39,708 bases of DNA, from NCBI GenBank assembly GCA_028279115.1, contig JANQSV010000159.1, forward strand, positions 1-39,708. Reading direction: 5' to 3'. Positions 32,460 through 39,708 of the stretch are shown piece by piece. This DNA is from Pseudomonadales bacterium (GTDB lineage: Bacteria; Pseudomonadota; Gammaproteobacteria; Pseudomonadales; Pseudohongiellaceae). The position numbers and the translations under genes were made by a program. The notes under the pieces are model-generated. The model made no database searches. It saw nothing but the letters and a program-made list of their open reading frames with translations, and had not been told where the DNA came from. Every line of letters begins with the position of its first letter. The first letter of the stretch is position 1.

Positions 32460-34160
32460 TCACCCACCCTGATTCTCGAACTTCCAGCTAACGGCGCCGA
32501 AGAACATTTCGTCCCAGCTTTCGTTGCCCCAGTCCACGGCGCGGTCGGGGTTGGGATTGGCCGGATTCCTGGCCGAGTTGTCCCAGGCGGCCACGGCGGT
32601 GATCTTCGTCCCGGCGGGAACGAACTTGGGTTCCTCGTAGGTATAGCTCAACTGCCAGTTGTAGTTGTACTTGGCGATGTTGATCAGTTCCTCGCTGCTG
32701 CCGTCGGGGTAGTCCGCGTAGAAACGCATGTACTTGCCGCGGAAGTGCATGTGCGGCAGGTAGCTGTGAATTTTCGCGTCGCGCTCTATCACGATGCTGG
32801 CGGTCTGCTCGAAGGCCGGCTCATGTGGAGGAATCGTGGTCCATGTGTTGGGAAAAACACAGGCGCAGCGTCCGCTCATTCTTTCCTCGGGCACCTCTCC
32901 TTCCGGATAGAACCACAGGCCAAGCTCGCTGCGGTCCACGGTCTCGCGGCCGTTCGGCGTGTAATGCATGTTCAGATGCAGCACCGAACCCGCTTTCAGC
33001 AGACCTCCCGTGTTGGGCGGCGCCAGATCGGGCGTGTCGCCGGGAATGTAGGCGGTTATGTTGGCCTTGTCCGGATGGTCCGCCGCCAGGAATCCGCCGC
33101 CGCGGCCGATTTCCTCGGGATAATCGAGCCGGTTCACGGTATGGTGCAATACGGTGCGGTCGCCGGCGATGATCTCGCTGCCCCGCAGCCAACGGTCTTC
33201 TTCCATGTCGATCTCGACCGAGACGTCGACGAAGACGCCATTGCCCGTCGCCGGCACAGTGGTTGCCGGGATATCGAGCACCATGTCGGGCTCGCCGAAA
33301 GCCCACTTGGACTTGGGCCAGGTGAGTTTGGCCAGCGGATCGCTGTCGCCGTCCACCGGAGCGCCGGCTTCCACCCAGGCGATGATGTTGCGCTTGTCTT
33401 CACGGTCGATCAGGCGGTCGTTGATGAACTCGCCGATATGCCCGTCGATCTGGCCGGGAGGCATGCGGCGGGTCATCAGCACCTCGCGGATCATCGGCGA
33501 CCAGCCGCGGACCATGGTGTGGCTGTCCATGGCGAAAGGCGCGACGCCGCCGGCGCGATGGCAGCTTGCGCAATTCTCGGCCAGCACCGGCGCGATGTCC
33601 CCGCTATAGGAAGGAACGCCCTGATCCGGGTATTCGACCACCGAACCCGAACTCGCGATCAGCGGCGCACTGATTTTCTCGCCGGCGAGAAATTCGCCGA
33701 TGGCGGCCGCGGCGCCTTCCGCCGTGCCGCGATACTCGACGGCAAAGGAGCCGGGATCGTATAGCAGCACTTCACCGGTGCGTTCGATGCCCATGGCTTC
33801 GGAGACGATCTGCGCGTCATCCATCAGCACGGGAATTTCGACGCCCCATTGATCGAGCTTTGCCTGCACGGCTTCGCGATTGAATCGGGCCATGGGGTTG
33901 ATCATCATGAACTCGACGCCTTGCCCGCCGTATTGTTCATGCAGTTCCAGGAATCGCGGCAGGGCGGCTTCGGTCGCCGCGCTGTCGTTCGCCTGCACGA
34001 GGAAGGCGATCAGTTCGTGGTCGCCGTACCAGCTCATGCCATGGTGGTAACCCGCCTGGTCGAGCAGCGAAAAATCACCGACCCGGTCCTGCGCCGCGGC
34101 GCCTGCCGCCAAGGGCAGCGCCAGCAGGGCCGCCAATCGGAACATGCCTGATCTGATCAT
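32460..34160 (-). CDS. Redoxin-cytochrome c-copper type II monooxygenase fusion
   Basis: A 566-residue exported protein with three parts. A Sec signal (about 1-23) leads to a redoxin-like domain (25-165) that lacks the usual Cys. A short haem-binding domain follows with C197-A-S-C-H201 and probable axial Met in R-R-M-P-P-G. The rest (about 285-560) resembles the peptidylglycine/dopamine beta-monooxygenase family: His339-His340 and His399 (or 395) for one copper, and H470-M-H472 with Met552 in W-D-E-M for the second, the full ligand set. Such enzymes hydroxylate C-H bonds with O2 and an electron donor; the fused haem domain may feed electrons. The start is ATG 34160 with gagga upstream. The substrate is unknown. 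Confidence 0.85.
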   Translation of the reverse strand: MIRSGMFRLAALLALPLAAGAAAQDRVGDFSLLDQAGYHHGMSWYGDHELIAFLVQANDSAATEAALPRFLELHEQYGGQGVEFMMINPMARFNREAVQAKLDQWGVEIPVLMDDAQIVSEAMGIERTGEVLLYDPGSFAVEYRGTAEGAAAAIGEFLAGEKISAPLIASSGSVVEYPDQGVPSYSGDIAPVLAENCASCHRAGGVAPFAMDSHTMVRGWSPMIREVLMTRRMPPGQIDGHIGEFINDRLIDREDKRNIIAWVEAGAPVDGDSDPLAKLTWPKSKWAFGEPDMVLDIPATTVPATGNGVFVDVSVEIDMEEDRWLRGSEIIAGDRTVLHHTVNRLDYPEEIGRGGGFLAADHPDKANITAYIPGDTPDLAPPNTGGLLKAGSVLHLNMHYTPNGRETVDRSELGLWFYPEGEVPEERMSGRCACVFPNTWTTIPPHEPAFEQTASIVIERDAKIHSYLPHMHFRGKYMRFYADYPDGSSEELINIAKYNYNWQLSYTYEEPKFVPAGTKITAVAAWDNSARNPANPNPDRAVDWGNESWDEMFFGAVSWKFENQGG

Positions 34161-34323
34161 CGAGTAGTCCTCTATGATTTTGTTATGCGCGGCAGACACC
34201 CGCCACGAAGTCCAGCCTTTGATTCTACGAACTCCCTCAATAAACCGGCAAGCACAAAATCCCGCCCAATTGTGACAATGAGTTACTTGAACGCGCCAAT
34301 CTCACCTACTCCAGAAAACTTGC

Positions 34324-34348
34324 AATTTTGCATTTGAAATGCAAAATT
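34324..34348. promoter_or_regulatory. Perfect palindrome before the DUF4143 ATPase gene
   Basis: Twelve-base arms aattttgcattt and aaatgcaaaatt around a central g, ending 7 bases before the ATG at 34356. It lies where the promoter or the operator should be, and the gene has no Shine-Dalgarno sequence. I recall similar AT-rich palindromes before other DUF4143 genes, but this must be tested. It is likely to be an operator. Confidence 0.65.
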
Positions 34349-34355
34349 TCGCGTT

Positions 34356-35636
34356 ATGGACATTGATTCCACATTCATAGAGCGTTCGGCAGGGGCCGCC
34401 GTCGAACGCGCTTTCCGGGAATTCCCCGTAGTGGTTGTGACCGGCCCCAGGCAGTCAGGCAAAACCACGTTATTGCGCCGGATGTATCCGGAACTGCGCT
34501 ACGCCTCCATGGATGCGCCTGATTTGCGCGCTGCGGCGCTGGAGGATCCGAGAGGGTTTCTCGCGCAATTTCCCGCGCCTGCGATTCTCGACGAAATCCA
34601 GCAGGCGCCGGAGATGCTTTCCTATGTGAAAGAGCAGGTCGACAACAACCGGAGCGAGGCCGGGCAGTATCTGCTTACCGGCTCTCAGAATCTGTTGCTG
34701 ATGCAACAAGTTTCGGAAACGCTCGCCGGGAGAGCCGCCGTGTTGCGGCTGCTGCCATTGACGTTTCGGGAAATCATGCGCAGTCCCAGCGCCAAACTTC
34801 CTTGGAACAGGGATGATCCCCAGCCGGAGACCAGCTCCGGCCCGATTTCGACGGACAATTCCACGGTCATGCCCGCTTTGGCGAGGGAACAACTCTGGAA
34901 GCTGATCCTTCGGGGAAGTTATCCTGAAATCGCGCTGCAAACAGAACGCGACTCAACGCTTTGGCATCAAAGTTACATGCAAACGTATCTCGAACGGGAC
35001 GTTCGAACGTTGCGGCAAATCGGCGACCTCGGCAGTTTTCAGGATTTCCTCCGGGCGCTGGCCGCGCGCAACGCGCAACTGCTCAATCTGAGCGAGTTGT
35101 CGCGCGACCTCGGCATCGCGGTCAACACCGCCAAGAGCTGGTTGTCGGTGCTGGAAGCGAGTTTTCAGATAGTGATCGTGCGCCCCTGGTTCTCAAATAT
35201 TGGCAAGCGGCTGGTGAAGACACCAAAGGTCTACTTCACGGATACGGGAACGCTTTGTTACCTGACCGGACTGAAAGAGCCGGATCACGCGGCCCAGGGC
35301 CCACTCGGAGGCGCCCTGTTCGAGACCGCCGTGCTCGCTGAAATCGCACGTTCCATCTGGCACCGGGGAGAGGAACCGAGGATTCACTTCTGGCGCACGA
35401 CTTCAGGCGTGGAAGTGGATTTTCTGGTGGAGTCCGGCGATGAAATCGTACCGGTCGAGGTCAAGCTGTCCGCGACGCCCCGCCCGCGCATGGCGGATGG
35501 CATCGCAAAATTGCGAAACCTGCTGGCGGACTCCCGCTTCCGACTGCGCCAAGGTTATGTGATCCATCCCGGCGAAGCGGAATGGCCGCTCGGACCACAT
35601 GCAAAGGCCTTGCCTTTCAGCAAATTGTGGGGCTGA
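34356..35636 (+). CDS. AAA ATPase with DUF4143 domain
   Basis: A 426-residue ATP-binding protein of the large AAA_14/DUF4143 family. Walker A is G-P-R-Q-S-G-K-T at 30-37 and Walker B is A-I-L-D-E-I at 76-81 (Asp79-Glu80). The C-terminal domain includes F-W-R-T-T-S-G-V-E-V-D-F-L-V and V-P-V-E-V-K, which recall a PD-(D/E)XK nuclease fold. The family is widespread, often lies alone and is often variable between strains; its role is not established. It lies between convergent or divergent neighbours and forms no operon. Confidence 0.92.
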   Translation: MDIDSTFIERSAGAAVERAFREFPVVVVTGPRQSGKTTLLRRMYPELRYASMDAPDLRAAALEDPRGFLAQFPAPAILDEIQQAPEMLSYVKEQVDNNRSEAGQYLLTGSQNLLLMQQVSETLAGRAAVLRLLPLTFREIMRSPSAKLPWNRDDPQPETSSGPISTDNSTVMPALAREQLWKLILRGSYPEIALQTERDSTLWHQSYMQTYLERDVRTLRQIGDLGSFQDFLRALAARNAQLLNLSELSRDLGIAVNTAKSWLSVLEASFQIVIVRPWFSNIGKRLVKTPKVYFTDTGTLCYLTGLKEPDHAAQGPLGGALFETAVLAEIARSIWHRGEEPRIHFWRTTSGVEVDFLVESGDEIVPVEVKLSATPRPRMADGIAKLRNLLADSRFRLRQGYVIHPGEAEWPLGPHAKALPFSKLWG

Positions 35637-35649
35637 TTAACCCTGTATA

Positions 35650-35668
35650 TCCGGCGCCGTTTGCCGGA
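35650..35668. terminator. Hairpin between convergent genes, possible shared terminator
   Basis: Arms tccggc and gccgga with a seven-base loop lie in the 41-base gap between the DUF4143 ATPase and the dehalogenase gene. No long T run follows on either side, so it is a weak terminator candidate. Confidence 0.35.
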
Positions 35669-35677
35669 CTTGCAAGG

Positions 35678-36556
35678 TTATAGCGTTTTCAGCCAATCCG
35701 AAATGGCCTGGCCGATCTCGTCGGGAGAGTCTTCCTGCAGAAAATGGTTGCCGGAGACGGTGACTTCCCGCTGGGCGGGCCAAGAGCGGCAGAACTCGCG
35801 CTGGGCGCCGATCAGGATGGCGCCGGGTTCGGCGTTGACGAAGAGCTTCGGCACGTCGGATTCGCTCAGCCAGTCGGCGTAGTCCTGCACTAACTGCACG
35901 ACTTCGGCGGGTTCGCCGGCTATGGGGATCTGCCGCGGCCAGGTCAGGGTCGGGCGGCGGTCCTCGCCGGCTTGCAGGAAGGGACGGCGATAGACGTCCA
36001 TTTCCTCCTCGCCGAGTTGGCGCAGGACCGAGCCGGGCAGCACGCGTTCGACGAATACGTTCTTCTCCAGCACCATGTCTTCGCCTGCGGGCGAGCGAAA
36101 GCCCTGGAATACGCGGCGGGCGGCTTCGGGCCAGTTGTCCCAGCTTGCCACCGGCTGGACGATGGCTTCCATGTAGGCGATGCCCCTGACGCTTTCGGGA
36201 CGACGGCGGGCCCAGTCGAAGCCGAGCGCCGAGCCCCAGTCGTGGATGACGAAGGTGACGTTGTTCCCGACGCCCAGTCGCTCAAGCGCGGCATCGAAAT
36301 ACTCGCGGTGCTCCAGCAAGGTATAGCGGTCGGGGCCGGAATCCTCGAGCTTGTCGGAATCGCCCATGCCGATCAGGTCGAGAGCGATGCAGCGGCCCTG
36401 GTCCGCAAGATGTGGCATGATGTTGCGCCAGAGGTAGGACGAGGTCGGATTGCCGTGCTGGAATACGATGGGGTCGCCCTCGCCCATTTCGACATAGGCC
36501 ATGGTCTTGCCCATGACGGCGACTTTCTTCTTCGGATGTTCCCTGGCGCTGATCAT
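35678..36556 (-). CDS. dhaA: Haloalkane dehalogenase (HLD-II, DhaA/LinB-like)
   Basis: A 292-residue alpha/beta hydrolase that replaces a halogen on an alkane by a hydroxyl group. All key residues of subfamily II are in place: nucleophile Asp106 in H-D-W-G, halide-stabilising Asn36 (H-G-N-P-T) and Trp107, catalytic acid Glu130 (Y-M-E-A) and base His271 (G-N-H-F-L-Q-E-D). Spacing agrees closely with LinB (38, 108, 109, 132, 272). There is no signal peptide, so it is cytoplasmic. It is the last of four genes in the same direction with OsmC-like, hydrolase and TonB-receptor genes. Natural substrate unknown. Confidence 0.92.
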   Translation of the reverse strand: MISAREHPKKKVAVMGKTMAYVEMGEGDPIVFQHGNPTSSYLWRNIMPHLADQGRCIALDLIGMGDSDKLEDSGPDRYTLLEHREYFDAALERLGVGNNVTFVIHDWGSALGFDWARRRPESVRGIAYMEAIVQPVASWDNWPEAARRVFQGFRSPAGEDMVLEKNVFVERVLPGSVLRQLGEEEMDVYRRPFLQAGEDRRPTLTWPRQIPIAGEPAEVVQLVQDYADWLSESDVPKLFVNAEPGAILIGAQREFCRSWPAQREVTVSGNHFLQEDSPDEIGQAISDWLKTL

Positions 36557-36644
36557 CGATTCTTTCCGGCTGGGCGAAGCTGGCCAGCATAAAGACGAAC
36601 ACCTGCGATTTCAACAGCAGCGCACACCGCAAAGCCATGCACAT

Positions 36645-37247
36645 TTACCCGGCGCTGTCCCGGGCATCGATTTCGATGCCGTTGTACACGAGTCGCGTTG
36701 ACCACGGAATGGGGTTGCGCAGCGCATGGTGGGCCATGCAGGAACTCTCGGCTTCTTCCAACAGGGCCTGGATTCTTTCCCGCGGTTCGGGGCTGTCGAT
36801 GATCACGTGCGTTTCGACCATTTCACACTCGCCCGCGGTGCGGTGCCCGAGTTCGCGCATGGTCCCCAAGGTGGTCATGAACCGGACGCGCTGCTCCAGG
36901 CGCATCGAAGTGACTTCGATCTTGCGGGTGTTGAGGATGTCGGTCATGTGCGTCATCAGGCAGAAACCGATGCCGGCGGTGAAGAACGCCAGCGGCGGCG
37001 GGGCCTGGTCGTCGCCTACCGGCGGCTGCTCGTCGCAATACAGCGTGACCGGGCTGAAACCCGGGATGTTGACCTGCACGGCGCCGGTTTTCTGCTGTTT
37101 GTTGTGCGCTTGCGCAACCATGTTGACCTCGAAACGCAGTGGTTCGGGCGGTCGGGATTTCCTGAACGGTCCGGCCTCGAACTGCTCGGGAACGGGCGTC
37201 TGGTCGGCCTGTTCGCCGACAAAGTAGTCGCGGGAGTGAAATTTCAT
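36645..37247 (-). CDS. OsmC-like protein
   Basis: A 200-residue member of the OsmC/Ohr superfamily. The two family cysteines are Cys96 (G-I-G-F-C-L-M-T-H) and Cys170 (S-S-C-M-A-H-H-A), fitting a thiol peroxidase site. The 60-residue N-terminal part is longer than in Ohr, so it belongs to a less studied branch. The gene is 88 bases before the dehalogenase gene. Detoxification of organic peroxides is the family expectation and inference here. Confidence 0.82.
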   Translation of the reverse strand: MKFHSRDYFVGEQADQTPVPEQFEAGPFRKSRPPEPLRFEVNMVAQAHNKQQKTGAVQVNIPGFSPVTLYCDEQPPVGDDQAPPPLAFFTAGIGFCLMTHMTDILNTRKIEVTSMRLEQRVRFMTTLGTMRELGHRTAGECEMVETHVIIDSPEPRERIQALLEEAESSCMAHHALRNPIPWSTRLVYNGIEIDARDSAG

Positions 37248-37387
37248 TGTAGTTGCCTCAGGTATTGTGGTGCGGGAATCGGCCCGGAAACACCCGGCGC
37301 GCGCTTTCGTACGACGGGCTGTAGCATTTCAGGATGACGTCGTCACGCAAGGCGCACCCGCCCGTCACACCCGTATTCGCGCGCGTT

Positions 37388-38200
37388 TCAACCGTCAAGG
37401 TGCTTGCCGAGAAAGTCCGCGATGAGGCTGTTGAACCGGTCCGGGAACTCCCAGAACATCATATGTCCGCCAAACGCATGCAGTTCAACGCCCGCAGTAT
37501 TAGCGTCCACCCACTTCGCGGCGGCCTGAGCGTCCCGCTGATTCACGATTTGCAGCACCGGCAACCCGGCCGCCACTTCTCTTGCGATTTCCGAATAATC
37601 GCAAAGGTTGCCGTCGCCCAGCAACAGCGCGGCGATGTGCGCCGGCGTCTGCGCGGACCCGGCCACGATTTCCTCGACAAATGCTTCATCGGCGCCCTGG
37701 GTCAGGTACATGGTTTGCGCGGCTCTTCTCGCCATCGCGGTTTGATCCGGCGCGGTAACGCTCGCTTGCATTGCCCGAACCTGCGCCCGGGGAGCGATTC
37801 CCCAGTCCGATTCGTCGTCCTTGACCGGTTTGGGCGCCATATCGACGCTGACGAAGGCGCTCACGTTGTCGCATCCGAACTGCTCGAAATACGCATAGCA
37901 AGCCAACGCTCCGGTGGACCAGCCCAGCAACACCACGTCCTCGAGGTCCAGCGCACCGATGAACTCCTTCAGATCCTTGCCGTGCTGGGTGTAATGATTG
38001 CCGGATTCCACGCGCGATGATTTGCCCTGGCTGCGGGGGTCGTAAGCGACGGCCCGGAATCGCTCGGCGAGAGGCTCGAGATTCCTGCGAAAAACCCGGG
38101 TAGTCATGGTCCAGCCCGGAATGAAGACAAGCGGCCGGCCCCGGCCTTTCGACACATAGTGGATGGCCAGTTCCTCGGATAGTTGCGCGTGGGCGTACAT
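37388..38200 (-). CDS. Alpha/beta hydrolase
   Basis: A 270-residue alpha/beta hydrolase. The nucleophile elbow is G-W-S95-T-G, the oxyanion region is F-I-P-G-W near 27-30, and His246 lies in G-G-H-M-M-F-W. The ATG at 38200 is preferred because the protein then begins as usual for the family (I-H-Y-V-S-K-G-R-G-R-P-L-V-F-I-P-G-W); the longer frame from 38344 would overlap the receptor gene by 103 bases and has no domain content. It could be an esterase, a lactonase or a perhydrolase-type enzyme; nothing further can be told. Confidence 0.87.
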   Translation of the reverse strand: MYAHAQLSEELAIHYVSKGRGRPLVFIPGWTMTTRVFRRNLEPLAERFRAVAYDPRSQGKSSRVESGNHYTQHGKDLKEFIGALDLEDVVLLGWSTGALACYAYFEQFGCDNVSAFVSVDMAPKPVKDDESDWGIAPRAQVRAMQASVTAPDQTAMARRAAQTMYLTQGADEAFVEEIVAGSAQTPAHIAALLLGDGNLCDYSEIAREVAAGLPVLQIVNQRDAQAAAKWVDANTAGVELHAFGGHMMFWEFPDRFNSLIADFLGKHLDG

Positions 38201-38241
38201 AAGCTTCTTTGCGGTTCCCGGATCGGGCGAGAGACGGTTCG

Positions 38242-39708
38242 CTACTGGAACCGGAACCCTACCCGAACCCCCCAGGTTCGCGGCGCCGCATACGCCCGTT
38301 CGCACTGCTGGACCGGCACGCCCATCTGCCGAAAATCGAAGCACTCCATGTAAGTGGCCACGTCTTCATCCTCGACATTGCGCACATAAGCTTCGACATA
38401 CCAGTTGCGGGCAGCGGATTCGTAATAGAGGCTGAGGTCGGTTTTGGTGAACGAGTCGCGCTTCTCGAAGTCCCGGTTCAGCACCGCCAGCCAGGCTTCG
38501 GACTCGGCGTGGAACTGCACCCGCGGCGCCAGGGTTCCGCCGTTGAATCGCCAGACCACCGGCTCCAGCATGATCGAGGCGGTGAATTCCGGCGCCCGGG
38601 TCAACTCGTTGCCGCTGGCGCTCAATGACTGGGACCCCACCATCAGCGGGTCGTCAACGCCGGTGAAGTCGTCGAATTCGGTGCTCAGGTAGCCGAAGGA
38701 GAACACGCCGCGCCCCGATGCTCCCAACAGCGCTTCGGCCTCCGCCTCAAGACCCCATACAGACGCATCCGATGCATTGACGGTCTGATTGGTAATGGTG
38801 CCCGCTTCGTTGGTAAAGGTCTGACCTAGCTGCAGATCCCTGTAGTCGTAAGCGAAGGCGGCGATGTTGATCCGGGCCCGACCGTTCCCGGCGGTCATTT
38901 TCCAGCCGCCCTCGACGGCCGTCACCGTTTCCGGGTTGTACACCAGGAGCGGCGCGCCGGGCCGCGCCTGGCTGCCGCGGTTGTAACCGCCGGCCTTGAA
39001 GCCGGTGCTTGCATGGGCGTAAAGCATGGAATTCGCGGACAGGTCGTAGTCAAATCCGAGTTTCCAGGTCGTCTCGCTCCACTCGGGATTGGCGATCTGC
39101 GGGGCCAGGAAGAACGTGGGCCCATTGGCGAGTCCCACGGTCTGGAAACTGCCGGTTGCCGTATCGGCGGTCATCCCCAGATCGCCCGCATGACCGCCCT
39201 TGTCCTTCTCGTCGCTGGTATGGCGCAGCCCCGCGGTCAACCTCAGCCGCTCGCCAACCTCGTATGTGGTGTGGAGAAAGGCCGCGACGCTCTCGTTGGA
39301 AAGGCCCTGATCGACAAAGCGCACCCGGAAGCTCGGGCCAAAGCGGAAATGCGTCAAACCGACCGTGAAATCGCCGTCGATCTCCTCGTCAAGCAGGTAA
39401 ACTCCGGCGATGTACTGGAGCGCCCCATCGCCCGTGGACGTCAAACGCGCCTCGTGCGTCCACGCAGTCGATTCGGTGGTTTCCCGCACGAAGGACTGAA
39501 TACGGGATTCGGCCGTAAAGTCCGCATCGGCGAGAAAGTCCCGCTGGTGGTTCCGGTAAGCGGCCAGATAAGTGAAATCCACGGTCGTGAAGCTGTGATT
39601 GAGTTCGAAACGGAAGTTGCTGTCGCTGCTGTCGCGGTATCCCTGCGTATCGATGGGGTTCGCTCCCGCCGGATCGGGCGAAAGCAGCCCGGTGCTGTCG
39701 TTTGGAAA
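38242..39708 (-). CDS. TonB-dependent receptor, C-terminal part (cut by window edge)
   Basis: The last 488 residues of an outer-membrane receptor; the frame is open to the right edge, so the N-terminus with plug domain and TonB box lies outside. The visible part is beta-barrel: alternating strands such as G-E-R-L-R-L-T-A-G-L-R-H-T-S-D-E-K and S-T-G-F-K-A-G-G-Y-N-R-G, both typical of the family, and a C-terminal R-V-G-F-R-F-Q. It is the first of four genes on this strand and the hydrolase gene begins 42 bases after its stop. The ligand may be a hydrophobic organic compound or a siderophore. Confidence 0.9.
   Translation of the reverse strand, partial: FPNDSTGLLSPDPAGANPIDTQGYRDSSDSNFRFELNHSFTTVDFTYLAAYRNHQRDFLADADFTAESRIQSFVRETTESTAWTHEARLTSTGDGALQYIAGVYLLDEEIDGDFTVGLTHFRFGPSFRVRFVDQGLSNESVAAFLHTTYEVGERLRLTAGLRHTSDEKDKGGHAGDLGMTADTATGSFQTVGLANGPTFFLAPQIANPEWSETTWKLGFDYDLSANSMLYAHASTGFKAGGYNRGSQARPGAPLLVYNPETVTAVEGGWKMTAGNGRARINIAAFAYDYRDLQLGQTFTNEAGTITNQTVNASDASVWGLEAEAEALLGASGRGVFSFGYLSTEFDDFTGVDDPLMVGSQSLSASGNELTRAPEFTASIMLEPVVWRFNGGTLAPRVQFHAESEAWLAVLNRDFEKRDSFTKTDLSLYYESAARNWYVEAYVRNVEDEDVATYMECFDFRQMGVPVQQCERAYAAPRTWGVRVGFRFQ

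Noticed and set aside
38201-38344. Longer start for the alpha/beta hydrolase
   Set aside because: It would overlap the end of the TonB receptor gene by about 100 bases and adds a segment with no domain content.
1-39708. tRNA, rRNA, riboswitch or origin of replication
   Set aside because: No cloverleaf, ribosomal RNA, known riboswitch motif or cluster of DnaA boxes was recognised by eye; a covariance-model search could still find a small RNA.

Overview
The window looks like the chromosome of an uncultured, probably marine or host-associated gammaproteobacterium with a GC-rich genome. The grounds are Gram-negative envelope genes (TonB-dependent receptor, outer-membrane beta-barrel protein, RND/MMPL exporters, lipoproteins), Tat-exported oxidoreductases, a haloalkane dehalogenase and the codon use. 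This is inference; there is no rRNA or tRNA gene to confirm it.

Layout. (1) 153-2969: a two-subunit molybdenum hydroxylase of the isoquinoline 1-oxidoreductase type. (2) About 3011-15775: a 12.7 kb defence island. In order it holds a decayed, internally deleted hsdM copy, an AAA ATPase plus DUF4276 (Toprim-like) pair, a broken HigA-type antitoxin start, intact hsdM, a RelE/HigB-like toxin with XRE antitoxin, a 72-residue bridging ORF, hsdS, a DUF4062/histidine-kinase-fold ATPase, hsdR, a YgjP-type metallopeptidase and a small GIY-YIG protein. Most genes from 7730 to 15324 overlap by 4-11 bases, so they probably form one transcript. A perfect 20-base direct repeat lies at both edges, and the right copy is inside the 3' end of the next gene. 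No recombinase gene is present. (3) 15750-19765 (minus): ABC-2 permease, ABC ATPase, HlyD-like lipoprotein and an outer-membrane barrel, an export operon. (4) 19896-20830: NnrU-like membrane protein and a small secreted protein. (5) 20820-24032 (minus): a c-type cytochrome lipoprotein with a CX3CH haem motif and an MMPL/RND exporter. (6) 24375-28353: a coiled-coil membrane protein, a redoxin, a Tat-exported small subunit with its GMC flavoprotein, and a GYD-domain protein. (7) 28409-32177: acyltransferase and a second MMPL/RND exporter. (8) 32460-34160 (minus): a redoxin-cytochrome c-copper monooxygenase fusion. (9) 34356-35636: DUF4143 ATPase behind a perfect palindrome. (10) 35678-39708 (minus): haloalkane dehalogenase, OsmC-like protein, alpha/beta hydrolase and a TonB-dependent receptor cut off by the right edge.

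How it works together. The island combines type I restriction-modification with several further candidate antiviral or addiction modules, and broken copies show repeated rearrangement at its left end. Outside it, the genes suggest uptake and oxidative or hydrolytic attack on organic compounds (TonB receptor, dehalogenase, hydrolase, molybdenum hydroxylase, GMC dehydrogenase, copper monooxygenase) and envelope lipid traffic (acyltransferase, MMPL exporters). A family of short hairpin repeats occurs at 21263-21376 and 32295-32324; in the first place it lies inside the reading frame of the cytochrome gene.
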